Assembly (NCBI RefSeq): GCF_014930365.1
Contig: NZ_JABXWI010000006.1
Span: 372,001 to 436,000, forward strand
From: Streptomyces caniscabiei
Lineage (GTDB): Bacteria; Actinomycetota; Actinomycetes; Streptomycetales; Streptomycetaceae
Direction: 5' to 3'
Length of the DNA: 64,000 nt
Shown here: piece after piece, positions 1 to 8,001 of the stretch
Layout of the letters: each line of letters begins with the position of its first letter
How positions within the stretch are numbered: position 1 is the stretch's first letter
The notes under the pieces: model-generated
Databases searched by the model: none
What the model was told of the DNA's origin: nothing
What the model saw: only the letters and a program-made list of their open reading frames with translations
Program-made: the position numbers and the translations under genes

Positions 1-342
1 CCGCAGCTCCCACTCGCCGAGCCGCTCCCGTTCGACCGGCTGCCAGGCCCGCGCGGCGACCCGCGCCAACTCCGCGTACGAGGCGGCAGGCCCACGCCGA
101 CGGGCCGGGGCGGCGGGCACGACCTTCCCCGCGACCAGCGACGTCTCCTCGATCCGTACCCGCTCCCCGTTCCGGCGGGTGATCAACAGGACACCGCCGT
201 CCCATGATGTGAGAACACCAACCGTGTCAGTGAATTTCCCACCCCCGGCGACAGCGTCGTCGAGGCAGCGCACGGACACGCGTTTGCCCACGTCAGCAGC
301 AGAGACACGGATCTCGAGCCGTCCACCGGCAGAGATTTCCAC
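1..342 (-). CDS. GNAT-family N-acetyltransferase, N-terminal part (runs off window)
   Basis: The reverse strand gives an uninterrupted frame of about 114 codons starting VEISAGGRLEIRVSAADVG and still open at the left edge. The visible part looks like a small beta-rich module (VGVLTSWDGGVLLITRR) followed by an Arg/Ala/Pro-rich linker. This matches the N-terminal extension that I recall on a Streptomyces acetyltransferase encoded next to the 7Fe ferredoxin. The catalytic GNAT domain itself would lie outside the window, so the family assignment rests on recalled neighbourhood and the N-terminus only. GTG at 342 is preferred because a GGAGG lies about 13 bases upstream; the in-frame GTG at 354 touches that GGAGG. 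The gene is divergent from the ferredoxin. Confidence 0.6.
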   Translation of the reverse strand, partial: MEISAGGRLEIRVSAADVGKRVSVRCLDDAVAGGGKFTDTVGVLTSWDGGVLLITRRNGERVRIEETSLVAGKVVPAAPARRRGPAASYAELARVAARAWQPVERERLGEWELR

Positions 343-482
343 AGGTCTGTCCACCCCTCCTGTTCGGATCATGCCCCGGAACGGAGATACTAGGTGCGGG
401 CATCGACGACGCCGCGCTCCCGCGCGCCAGGCGGCGGAGCCTGAGGAGGCCCGCCAGCGCCCTATCGAGGAGGAACGACAGC

Positions 483-800
483 GTGACCTACGTCATCGCG
501 CAGCCTTGTGTCGACGTCAAGGACAAGGCGTGCATCGAGGAGTGCCCGGTCGACTGCATCTACGAGGGGCAGCGGTCCCTCTACATCCACCCGGATGAAT
601 GCGTCGACTGCGGCGCCTGCGAGCCGGTGTGCCCGGTCGAGGCGATCTTCTACGAGGACGACACCCCGGAGGAGTGGAAGGACTACTACAAGGCGAACGT
701 CGAGTTCTTCGACGAGCTCGGCTCGCCCGGTGGTGCCAGCAAGCTCGGTCTGATCGAGCGTGACCACCCCTTCGTCGCCGCACTCCCGCCGCAGGCCTGA
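483..800 (+). CDS. fdxA: 7Fe ferredoxin
   Basis: A 105-residue soluble electron carrier. Eight cysteines are visible at residues 9, 17, 21, 25, 40, 43, 46 and 50. The second group, ECVDCGACEPVCP, is a textbook 4Fe-4S ligand set, and the first group with an eight-residue gap before the next Cys is typical of the 3Fe-4S site of seven-iron ferredoxins. The rest is acidic, as expected for a ferredoxin that docks to cytochromes P450 or reductases. GTG at 483 has AGGAGGAACGACAGC just upstream. It is followed by dapC on the same strand, the order also known in mycobacteria (fdxC-dapC). The redox partner cannot be read from the sequence. Confidence 0.95.
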   Translation: MTYVIAQPCVDVKDKACIEECPVDCIYEGQRSLYIHPDECVDCGACEPVCPVEAIFYEDDTPEEWKDYYKANVEFFDELGSPGGASKLGLIERDHPFVAALPPQA

Positions 801-932
801 GAGCGACGCCGCAGGTCCCGGGGCCGAGCCCCGGCGGCCCGCATCCGCGCCGCCCCGGTCCCGTACGGCCCGATCAGCATGATCGCCGTACGGGGCCGGG
901 GCGTTCGCCAGTGAGAAAGTGAGCCAGATCCC

Positions 933-2033
933 GTGTCCGCAGTCAGCGACCGCCTTCCCGCCTTCCCCTGGGACAAGCTGGAGCCGTACAAGGCGAAGGC
1001 CGCCGCGCACCCCGGTGGCATCGTCGACCTGTCCGTCGGCACCCCCGTCGACCCGGTGCCCGACCTGATCCAGAAAGCGCTGGTCGCGGCGGCGGACTCG
1101 CCGGGCTATCCGACCGTCTGGGGCACCGTCGGACTGCGCGACGCGATCACGGGCTGGCTGGAGCGGCGCCTCGGCGCCCGGGACGTGACCCACAACCACG
1201 TCCTGCCGATCGTCGGCTCCAAGGAACTGGTGGCCTGGCTCCCCACCCAGCTCGGCCTCGGCCCCGGCGACCGGGTCGCGTACCCGCGCCTGGCCTACCC
1301 GACGTACGAGGTGGGCGCCCGGCTCGCCCGCGCGGAGCACGAGGTCTACGACGATCCGACGGACCTGGACCCGGCCGGCCTGAAGCTCCTCTGGCTGAAC
1401 TCGCCGTCCAACCCCACGGGCAGGGTGCTCTCCAAGGACGAGCTGACCCGGATCGTGGCGTGGGCCCGCTCGCACGGCGTCCTGATCTTCTCCGACGAGT
1501 GCTACCTGGAGCTGGGCTGGGAGGCCGACCCGGTCTCGGTCCTCCACCCGGACGTCAACGGCGGCTCGTACGAGGGCATCGTCGCCGTCCACTCCCTCTC
1601 CAAGCGCTCCAACCTGGCGGGGTACCGCGCGGCCTTCCTCGCCGGCGACCCGGACGTCCTCGGCCCGCTCCTGCAGATCCGCAAGCACGGCGGCATGATG
1701 ACCCCGGCCCCCACCCAGGCCGCGGTGGTCGCCGCCCTCGGGGACGATGCCCACGTCCAGGAGCAGCGCGTCCGCTACGCCTCCCGCCGTGCGGCCCTCC
1801 GCGAGGCCCTGGTCGCGCACGGCTTCCGCATCGAACACAGCGAGGCGAGCCTCTACCTGTGGGCCACCCGGGGCGAGTCCTGCTGGACCACCGTCGCCCA
1901 CCTCGCCGACCTCGGCATCCTGGTGGCCCCCGGCGACTTCTACGGCACCGCCGGCGACCACCACGTCCGCGTGGCCTTCACGGCGACGGACGAGCGCGTG
2001 GCGGCAGCGGTGGAGCGCCTGTCCCGGGCGTAG
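933..2033 (+). CDS. dapC: Succinyldiaminopimelate transaminase
   Basis: A 366-residue fold-type I PLP aminotransferase. It is predicted to transfer an amino group from glutamate to N-succinyl-2-amino-6-ketopimelate in the DAP branch of lysine and peptidoglycan synthesis. NSPSNPTGR (about residue 155), SDECYLELGW (about 190) and the PLP lysine in SLSKRSNLAGYR (about 224) are visible. The substrate call rests on position: it follows the ferredoxin gene, as dapC does in mycobacteria, and dapE lies 2 kb downstream on the same strand. The start is GTG 933. The gene ends at a strong hairpin shared with the convergent secreted-protein gene. A broader aminotransferase specificity cannot be excluded. 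Confidence 0.88.
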   Translation: MSAVSDRLPAFPWDKLEPYKAKAAAHPGGIVDLSVGTPVDPVPDLIQKALVAAADSPGYPTVWGTVGLRDAITGWLERRLGARDVTHNHVLPIVGSKELVAWLPTQLGLGPGDRVAYPRLAYPTYEVGARLARAEHEVYDDPTDLDPAGLKLLWLNSPSNPTGRVLSKDELTRIVAWARSHGVLIFSDECYLELGWEADPVSVLHPDVNGGSYEGIVAVHSLSKRSNLAGYRAAFLAGDPDVLGPLLQIRKHGGMMTPAPTQAAVVAALGDDAHVQEQRVRYASRRAALREALVAHGFRIEHSEASLYLWATRGESCWTTVAHLADLGILVAPGDFYGTAGDHHVRVAFTATDERVAAAVERLSRA

Positions 2034-2041
2034 CACCCACG

Positions 2042-2084
2042 ACGTCGAAGGGGCCCGGGGAAGTTCCCCGGGCCCCTTCGACGT
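2042..2084. terminator. Bidirectional hairpin terminator
   Basis: Perfect inverted repeat with 20-base arms at 2042-2061 and 2065-2084 and a 3-base loop. It lies between the convergent dapC (+) and the secreted-protein gene (-), so it can serve both transcripts. There is no U-tract, as is usual for Streptomyces terminators. Confidence 0.85.
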
Positions 2085-2092
2085 ACGGCAGG

Positions 2093-2506
2093 TCAGCCGA
2101 GCGGGCTCTTGGCCGGCAGCTGGCCCGTCGGCAGGCCACCCTTCGTCGCCGTCTTGGTCGTGTCACCCAGAACGGTGCCGGCGGACCCGGCAGCCTCCCC
2201 GGCGGCCTTCTGCGCGACGGGCGTCGTCGTCTTGACGGTCTTCCCGCCGGTCTTGCTCACGGTCGGCAGGGTCTGCTTGGACGCCTTGGTGCCGGCGTCG
2301 CTCGCGACCCCGGTGACGTTCTGCGTCGCGCCGTCCACGGTGCTACCCGCGTTCGCCCCGTCCACGGCGGACAGGCCGCCGAGGTTCGGGGTGGCCGGGA
2401 GTTCGGGCGCCGCGCTCGCGGAGCCGGCCGCACCGACCACGGAGGCCGCTCCCGCTGCGGTCAGCAGCGCGGCACGGGCGATCCGGCGGGTCAGGGGGAG
2501 GGACAT
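2093..2506 (-). CDS. Secreted Ala/Thr/Gly-rich protein of unknown function
   Basis: A 137-residue protein whose first 32 residues form a clear Sec signal peptide: LTRRIAR, a hydrophobic Ala/Gly core, then SASAAP as a probable signal peptidase I site. The mature part is low-complexity (Thr, Gly, Ala, Lys) with no cysteines and no enzyme motif. Similar short secreted proteins are often labelled ATP-binding protein in Streptomyces databases, but no ATP-binding motif is visible here. ATG at 2506 is chosen because CTAAGGAGCACC sits immediately upstream; the frame extends further 5' but that part does not look like protein. Probably a cell-wall or surface-associated protein. Confidence 0.75.
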   Translation of the reverse strand: MSLPLTRRIARAALLTAAGAASVVGAAGSASAAPELPATPNLGGLSAVDGANAGSTVDGATQNVTGVASDAGTKASKQTLPTVSKTGGKTVKTTTPVAQKAAGEAAGSAGTVLGDTTKTATKGGLPTGQLPAKSPLG

Positions 2507-2832
2507 GGTGCTCCTTAGACGGAAGAGGACGGTGAAGTGTCCGACCGCGCCCGGGAGTTGACCAGTGGATGTGATCGTTCCGGGCTCGGACGCAGTGACT
2601 ACCGACGCGAAGTCCCCGGAGGTTGCGGCGCCCCGACGTAAAGAGTTGGTAATGCGTCGCATCATCAAATACGGATTCAGTCGGACAAACGCCACTCGCC
2701 GTGACCGTCTGCTGAATCCTTACGGCCCTGTGTTCCCAACGGATTCCGCACACCGGGGGTGAGCAGGGGAAACCCCGCGCACCCCGTCCACCCGACGCGC
2801 CGTGCCTACCCCGCACGGGTGAGCCGCGCGGG
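2507..2832. other. Intergenic region, 326 bases, probable promoter of the secreted-protein gene
   Basis: No convincing gene. The segment 2640-2720 is noticeably more A/T-rich than its surroundings, as expected of a promoter for the leftward secreted-protein gene. Short open frames here lack ribosome-binding sites and coding bias. No terminator hairpin was recognised for the lysozyme-like gene on either side. Confidence 0.4.
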
Positions 2833-3840
2833 CTACTGTCCAGTGACGATTCGGACCTCGGTGGAGGAGCCCGCCGCGCCGCCCGCCGCGCCCCGGGCCT
2901 TGCGCCACGCACCGGCCCGGCCCTCGGCGACCCACTCGCGGCCCGCGTAGGAGACGCGCTCGACCCCGAGCCGGGAGGAGTTGGCCACGGCCCAGTGCGC
3001 CAGCTCCCAGCCGCGCTGCCGGTCCCGGTCGGCGTCCTTGCCGTCCAGGGGGATGATCACGGTGCCGGCGGCGGGGGAGGCGCTCGGACTCGGCGTCGCG
3101 CTCGCCGCGGCGGACGCGCCGCCCTCGGAGCCGACCACCGCCGCGGCCGACTCGAACGCGTCGTCCCCGAAGTCCCGGGCGAGCGCGCCGCGCACGGCGT
3201 CCGGGCCGCCCGTGGAGGCGGTGCCGGTGCCGGTCGTGTCCCGGCGCCCCTCGCACGTCAGCGTGGCCGCAGACCGCCCGGTCAGCGCGGCGGCGAGCAG
3301 CGTGGCGTCGGGCTCGTGCTTGGCGTACGCCTCCGGGTAGCCGCTGCGCTGCACGCGCTGGGCGGCCACGGTCAGCGGCAGCCGCTCGTAGCCGTCGACC
3401 TTGACGAGGTGCTCGTAGAACTCACCCGCCGCGTAGACCGGGTCCTGGATCTGCTGCTCGGTGCCCCAGCCCTGCGACGGCCGCTGCTGGAACAGGCCGA
3501 GCGAGTCCCGGTCGCCATGGGCGATGTTGCGCAGGCTCGACTCCTGCAGCGCGGTCGCCAGCGCGATCGTCACGGCCCGCTCGGGCAGCTCGCGCGAGGT
3601 GCCGACCGCCGAGATCGTCGCCGCGTTGGCCGCCTGCTCGGGCGTGAACTCGTACGACTCCCCGTCGCCCGACCCGGACACGACCACGCACCGAGGCGTG
3701 CCGTTCCCCCCGGTCAGGTACTGCACGGTGAGATACGCCCCGATCGCGGCGAGCACGACGAAGGCCGCCATGAACTGCAGCACGCGACGGCCGCGACGGC
3801 GGGGGCGGGGACCTGGGGGGAAGGGGTACGGCTGCGACAC
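2833..3840 (-). CDS. Membrane-anchored lysozyme/transglycosylase-like protein
   Basis: A 335-residue protein starting VSQPYPFPPGPRPRRRGRR, then one membrane segment (about residues 22-43, LQFMAAFVVLAAIGAYLTV). The extracytoplasmic part holds ALQESSLRNIAHGDRDSLGL followed by FQQRPSQGWGT and a run ending at QRSGYPEAYAKHEPDA. The Glu in ALQESS and the GLFQQRPS turn resemble the active-site region of soluble lytic transglycosylases and phage-type muramidases, so a role in peptidoglycan processing is inferred. Homologues are sometimes named heavy metal transporter, which nothing in the sequence supports. The C-terminal third is a Ser/Ala/Pro linker and a small mixed domain. GTG 3840 is chosen because upstream sequence is not protein-like; it is divergent from dapE. 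Confidence 0.65.
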   Translation of the reverse strand: MSQPYPFPPGPRPRRRGRRVLQFMAAFVVLAAIGAYLTVQYLTGGNGTPRCVVVSGSGDGESYEFTPEQAANAATISAVGTSRELPERAVTIALATALQESSLRNIAHGDRDSLGLFQQRPSQGWGTEQQIQDPVYAAGEFYEHLVKVDGYERLPLTVAAQRVQRSGYPEAYAKHEPDATLLAAALTGRSAATLTCEGRRDTTGTGTASTGGPDAVRGALARDFGDDAFESAAAVVGSEGGASAAASATPSPSASPAAGTVIIPLDGKDADRDRQRGWELAHWAVANSSRLGVERVSYAGREWVAEGRAGAWRKARGAAGGAAGSSTEVRIVTGQ

Positions 3841-3970
3841 GCCGTCCAAGGTACTGGAGAGTAATGGCCCTCGTGCAGGAGTTGTGAACAGAGATGTGAA
3901 CGGGGACGCGGAAGTGACCGGATCCACGTGCCGAGCGGTCCGCTCCCGGGGGCGCGTTAGGGTCGGTGAC

Positions 3971-5050
3971 ATGGCCGAGACCCCGATTGACCTCACGCTG
4001 GACGCCGCGCGGCTGACCGCGCAGCTCGTCGACTTCCCCTCCGAGAGCGGCACCGAGAAGCCCCTCGCGGACGCGATCGAGACCGCCCTGCGCGCCCTGT
4101 CGCACCTCACGGTCGACCGGTACGGCAACAACATCGTCGCCCGTACGAACCTGGGCCGCGCCGAGCGCGTGATCCTGGCCGGCCACATCGACACCGTGCC
4201 GATCGCGGACAACGTCCCCTCCCGCCTCGACGAGGACGGCGTCCTGTGGGGCTGCGGCACCTGTGACATGAAGTCCGGCGTCGCGGTCCAGCTGCGCATC
4301 GCGGCCACGGTCCCGGCCCCCAACCGCGACCTGACCTTCGTCTTCTACGACAACGAGGAGGTCGCCGCGGACCTGAACGGCCTGAAGCACGTCTCCGAGG
4401 CCCACCCCGAGTGGCTGGAGGGCGACTTCGCGGTCCTTCTGGAGCCCACGGGCGGCGAGGTCGAGGGCGGCTGCCAGGGCACCCTGCGGGTCCTGCTGAC
4501 GACCAAGGGCGAGCGCGCCCACTCCGCCCGCGGCTGGATGGGCTCCAACGCCATCCACGCGGCGGCCCCCATCCTGGCGAGGCTGGCGTCGTACGAGCCG
4601 CGGTACCCGGTGATCGACGGTCTGGAGTACCGCGAGGGCCTCAACGCGGTCGGCATCTCCGGCGGTGTCGCAGGCAACGTCATCCCCGACGTGTGCGTCG
4701 TGTCGGTCAACTTCCGCTACGCGCCCGACCGCAGCGAGGAGGAGGCCATCGCCCACGTCCGTGAGGTCTTCGCCGACTGCGGGGTCGAGGACTTCACCGT
4801 CGACGACCACAGCCCCGGCGCGCTGCCCGGTCTGTCCCACCCGGCGGCCGCGGCGTTCATCGAGGCCGTCGGCGGCACCGCCCAGCCCAAGTACGGCTGG
4901 ACGGACGTCTCCCGCTTCAGCGCGCTCGGCGTCCCGGCCGTCAACTACGGCCCCGGCAACCCGCACTTGGCGCACCGGCGCGACGAACGCGTGGAGACGG
5001 CGAAGATCCTGGCGGGCGAGGAGCGGCTGAGGTCCTGGCTGACGGCGTGA
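3971..5050 (+). CDS. dapE: Succinyl-diaminopimelate desuccinylase
   Basis: A 359-residue M20-family binuclear metallohydrolase that removes succinate from N-succinyl-LL-DAP, giving LL-DAP for lysine and cell wall. Metal-site motifs in order: LAGHIDTVP (about residue 70, His), GCGTCDMKSG (about 95, bridging Asp), YDNEEVA (about 127, catalytic and metal Glu), LLEPTGGEVEGG (about 158) and GPGNPHLAHRRDE near the C-terminus (His). Length fits the actinobacterial family. ATG 3971 follows GGGTCGGTGAC. It lies 2 kb downstream of dapC on the same strand, divergent from the membrane-anchored lysozyme-like gene. Confidence 0.95.
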   Translation: MAETPIDLTLDAARLTAQLVDFPSESGTEKPLADAIETALRALSHLTVDRYGNNIVARTNLGRAERVILAGHIDTVPIADNVPSRLDEDGVLWGCGTCDMKSGVAVQLRIAATVPAPNRDLTFVFYDNEEVAADLNGLKHVSEAHPEWLEGDFAVLLEPTGGEVEGGCQGTLRVLLTTKGERAHSARGWMGSNAIHAAAPILARLASYEPRYPVIDGLEYREGLNAVGISGGVAGNVIPDVCVVSVNFRYAPDRSEEEAIAHVREVFADCGVEDFTVDDHSPGALPGLSHPAAAAFIEAVGGTAQPKYGWTDVSRFSALGVPAVNYGPGNPHLAHRRDERVETAKILAGEERLRSWLTA

Positions 5051-5154
5051 GCTGTCCCCGGTGACGGATCGCGGCGGACACGCTGACGTCCCCCGTCCGT
5101 AACCCGTATGGATCTACGCTGAGGTGAACCACCAGCACGGCGGAGGGAGCGGAC

Positions 5155-5913
5155 ATGGCGACCGGCAACCCCGAGGGCAAGAAGCAGCCACCCGAGGAGC
5201 AGCGGCTCGGACCGGTGCTGCGCAGACGCGGCCAGGTTCAGGCGAGCACCACGGACCAGCGACTGCTGGACGCGGGCGGTCCCTCGGACTGGGTCCACAC
5301 GGATCCGTGGCGCGTCCTGCGCATCCAGTCGGAGTTCATCGAGGGCTTCGGCACCCTCGCCGAACTCCCGCCCGCCATCAGCGTCTTCGGCTCGGCCCGC
5401 ACGCCCGCGGACTCACCCGAGTACGAGGCGGGCGTTCGGCTCGGCCGCGGCCTGGTGGAGGCCGGCTTCGCCGTCATCACCGGCGGCGGCCCGGGCGCGA
5501 TGGAGGCGGCCAACAAGGGTGCGCTGGAAGCGGGCGGCACCTCCGTCGGCCTCGGCATCGAGCTGCCCTTCGAACAGGGGCTCAACCCGTACGTCGACAT
5601 CGGCCTCAACTTCCGCTACTTCTTTGTCCGAAAAATGATGTTCGTGAAGTATGCGCAAGGGTTCGTGGTGCTGCCCGGCGGCCTCGGCACCCTCGACGAA
5701 CTCTTCGAGGCCCTCACCCTCGTCCAGACCCAGAAGGTCACCCGCTTCCCCATCGTCCTCTTCGGCGAGTCCTACTGGAGCGGCCTGGTCGACTGGCTCA
5801 CCAACACCCTGATCGCCCAGGGCAAGGCGGCGGAGAAGGACCTGACCCTCTTCCACGTCACGGACGACGTGGACGAGGCGGTGGCCCTGGTCTCGAAGGA
5901 GGCGGGCAGGTAG
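5155..5913 (+). CDS. LOG-family protein (TIGR00730), nucleotide phosphoribohydrolase-like
   Basis: A 252-residue Rossmann-like protein with both signature motifs of the lysine-decarboxylase-like/LOG family: GGGPGAMEAANKGA (about residue 111) and LPGGLGTLDELFE (about 175), plus RKMMFVKYAQGF between them. Family members cleave nucleoside 5'-monophosphates to base and ribose phosphate, and plant and some bacterial members activate cytokinins. No lysine decarboxylase activity is expected. An N-terminal extension of about 60 residues is typical of the actinobacterial type. ATG 5155 has GGCGGAGGGAGCGGAC upstream. It follows dapE by about 100 bases, a neighbourhood also known in mycobacteria. Confidence 0.85.
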   Translation: MATGNPEGKKQPPEEQRLGPVLRRRGQVQASTTDQRLLDAGGPSDWVHTDPWRVLRIQSEFIEGFGTLAELPPAISVFGSARTPADSPEYEAGVRLGRGLVEAGFAVITGGGPGAMEAANKGALEAGGTSVGLGIELPFEQGLNPYVDIGLNFRYFFVRKMMFVKYAQGFVVLPGGLGTLDELFEALTLVQTQKVTRFPIVLFGESYWSGLVDWLTNTLIAQGKAAEKDLTLFHVTDDVDEAVALVSKEAGR

Positions 5914-5925
5914 GACCGGGTTTTT

Positions 5926-5950
5926 CCCGCGCCCCTCTCAGGGGCGCGGG
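5926..5950. terminator. Hairpin between the LOG-family gene and folP2-like gene
   Basis: Inverted repeat with 11-base arms (CCCGCGCCCCT and its complement) around a 3-base loop, preceded by a T5 run. It lies between convergent genes and carries the CGCGCCCC / GGGGCGCGGGGAACTGCGCG motif that recurs elsewhere in the window. Confidence 0.75.
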
Positions 5951-5986
5951 GAACTGCGCGAACGGGGTCCGGGGCGGAGCGAAGAA

Positions 5987-6847
5987 TCAGGCGAGCCCCC
6001 GCCGGGCCACGGCAGGCCTCCGCCACCCCGCGATCGCCCCCACCATCTCCACCACCTGCCGAGTCTCCGCCACCTCATGCACCCGGTACACCTGAGCCCC
6101 AAGCCAGGCCGAGACAGCCGTGGTCGCCAACGTCCCCACCACCCGCTCCTTCACCGGCCGGTCCAACGTCTCGCCCACGAAGTCCTTGTTGGACAGCGAC
6201 ACCAGCACCGGCCACCCCGTGGCGACCATCTCGCCCAGCCGCCGCGTCGCCTCCAGACTGTGCCGCGTGTTCTTGCCGAAGTCGTGCCCCGGATCGATCA
6301 GCACGGACTCCCGCGGCACCCCCAACGCCACCGCCCGCTCCGCCAGCCCCACGGTCACCCGCAGCACGTCGGCCATCACGTCGTCGTACTCGACCCGATG
6401 CGGCCGCGTACGCGGCTCAGCCCCACCCGCGTGCGTGCACACCAGCCCCACCCGGTACCGCGCCGCGACCTCCGCGAGCCGGGGATCGACCCCGCCCCAC
6501 GCGTCGTTGAGCAGATCCGCCCCCGCCTCGCACACGGCCTCAGCCACCTCGTGCCGCCAGGTGTCGACGCTGATGATCACGTCGGGGAACCGCCGCCGCA
6601 CCTGCGCGACGAACCCCACGGTCCGCCGGGCCTCCTCCGCCGCGGTCACTTCCTCCCCGGGCCCGGCCTTCACGCCGCCGATGTCGACGATGGCCGCGCC
6701 GTCGGCCACCGCCTGCTCCACGCGCGCGAGCGCCGGCTCGTCGCGGAAGGTGGCCCCCTGGTCGTAGAAGGAGTCCGGCGTCCGGTTCACGATCGCCATG
6801 ATCACCGGCTCGTGCGGCCCGAATTCCCGCTTGCCCAGCCTGAGCAT
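5987..6847 (-). CDS. Dihydropteroate synthase paralogue (FolP2-like)
   Basis: A 286-residue TIM-barrel protein of the dihydropteroate synthase family: IMAIVNRTPDSFYDQG (residues 16-31), VDIGGVKAGPGEE (about 54), SVDTWRHEVAEA (about 95), NDAWGG (about 115), DPGHDFGKN (about 188). The pterin-site residues are largely kept, but the loop that reads GGESTRPG in working enzymes is GGVKAGPG here, and the opening motif has NRT instead of NVT. Mycobacterial FolP2, known not to make dihydropteroate, sits in a comparable neighbourhood. A paralogue with another or lost function is therefore more likely than the folate enzyme. Divergent from the DivIVA-like gene. Confidence 0.8.
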   Translation of the reverse strand: MLRLGKREFGPHEPVIMAIVNRTPDSFYDQGATFRDEPALARVEQAVADGAAIVDIGGVKAGPGEEVTAAEEARRTVGFVAQVRRRFPDVIISVDTWRHEVAEAVCEAGADLLNDAWGGVDPRLAEVAARYRVGLVCTHAGGAEPRTRPHRVEYDDVMADVLRVTVGLAERAVALGVPRESVLIDPGHDFGKNTRHSLEATRRLGEMVATGWPVLVSLSNKDFVGETLDRPVKERVVGTLATTAVSAWLGAQVYRVHEVAETRQVVEMVGAIAGWRRPAVARRGLA

Positions 6848-6966
6848 CCGCTGTGACCTCTCCCAGTACGTCCCGTCGATCGCCGGGCCTGCCCGACCGC
6901 CTGCGACCTTAACTGTCAGACTCGCATGGCACGATCGGAGCCGAACACACTCGAGGGGACCCAGCG

Positions 6967-7317
6967 ATGTTCATGTTCTTGTTCCTGGTCGTCGCGCTCG
7001 CCGTCGTGGTCGCCGCGGTGACGCTCGCGGTGGTCGGCGGCGGTGACAACGCCGTGCTGCCGGAGGCCGCGGGCGAGCGGCTCCGGGACCCGCTGCCGGC
7101 GGACCGCCCGGTCAACCGCGCGGACGTCGAGGCGCTCCGCTTCCCGGTCGCCGTCCGCGGCTACCGCATGGTGGACGTGGACGACGCCCTCGGCCGCCTC
7201 AGCGCCGAGATCGCCGAGCGGGACGCCCGGATCGCCGACCTGGAGTCCGCGCTCGCGGGCGCCCGCGCGGCCACCACGACCTCGCTGCACAAGCCCGAGG
7301 AGGGCGACCACCGGTGA
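6967..7317 (+). CDS. Small membrane-anchored DivIVA-domain protein
   Basis: A 116-residue protein. Residues 1-24 are one hydrophobic segment (MFMFLFLVVALAVVVAAVTL), then a linker, then EALRFPVAVRGYRMVDVDDA, which matches the N-terminal DivIVA motif (F-x-RGY-x3-VD-x-fL). A short predicted coiled coil (about residues 80-100) follows. DivIVA-domain proteins recruit growth or division machinery to curved membranes; the job of this small version is not known. ATG 6967 follows GAGGGGACCCAGCG. Its stop overlaps the start of the glycosylase gene by 4 bases, so the two are translationally coupled. Confidence 0.8.
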   Translation: MFMFLFLVVALAVVVAAVTLAVVGGGDNAVLPEAAGERLRDPLPADRPVNRADVEALRFPVAVRGYRMVDVDDALGRLSAEIAERDARIADLESALAGARAATTTSLHKPEEGDHR

Positions 7318-7904
7318 GCGACGGCACCGCCCTGCCCGGCTCCGACGGCGCGCTGCGCTGCCCCTGGGCCCTGTCCACCGAGGACTACGTGGCGTACCAC
7401 GACGAGGAGTGGGGCCGCCCGGTCCACGGCGACGACGCGCTGTACGAGCGGCTCTGTCTGGAGGCCTTCCAGTCCGGCCTCTCCTGGATCACCGTCCTGC
7501 GCCGCCGCGAGGGCTTCCGCGCCGCCTTCGCCGGCTTCGAGATCGCCTCCGTCGCCCTGTTCACCGAGGCCGACCAGGAGCGTCTCCTCGCCGACCCCGG
7601 CATCATCCGCAACCGCGCCAAGATCGAGGCCACCGTCGCCAACGCCCGCGAGCTGTCCACCTGGACCGCCGGCGAGCTGGACGAACTCATCTGGTCCCAC
7701 GCCCCGGACCCGGCGACCCGCCCGGCCCCGAGAACCCTCGCGGACGTCCCGGCGGTCACCCCCGAGTCCACGGCCCTCTCCAAGGCGTTGAAGAAGCGAG
7801 GCATCCGCTTCGTCGGCCCGACGACGGCGTACGCCCTGATGCAGGCGTGCGGCCTGGTGAACGACCACTTGGAGACATGCGTCGCGAGAACGGCGACCCC
7901 CTAG
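7314..7904 (+). CDS. tag: DNA-3-methyladenine glycosylase I
   Basis: A 196-residue base-excision repair enzyme that removes 3-methyladenine. CPWALSTEDYVAYHDEEWGR at the N-terminus, FQSGLSWITVLRRREGFR (about 45) and GIRFVGPTTAYALMQACGLV (about 160) are the family hallmarks. The N-terminal Cys and the HLETCV segment near the end are the usual zinc ligands of TagA. GTG 7314 overlaps the stop of the DivIVA-like gene. Both genes sit next to the DUF3117 neighbourhood, as in mycobacteria. Confidence 0.93.
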   Translation: MSDGTALPGSDGALRCPWALSTEDYVAYHDEEWGRPVHGDDALYERLCLEAFQSGLSWITVLRRREGFRAAFAGFEIASVALFTEADQERLLADPGIIRNRAKIEATVANARELSTWTAGELDELIWSHAPDPATRPAPRTLADVPAVTPESTALSKALKKRGIRFVGPTTAYALMQACGLVNDHLETCVARTATP

Positions 7905-8001
7905 AAGCGTCCGCCCCGAAGGGGCACGGGGAACCACGTGACCGGCCACGACGGACCCGCAGCCACCCCACGACCTGTGACCGGCCGCGTCCAGCGACGC
8001 G

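Noticed and set aside
2565..2762. Small plus-strand frame of 65 codons
   Set aside because: No ribosome-binding site and an A/T-richer composition that suits a promoter region.
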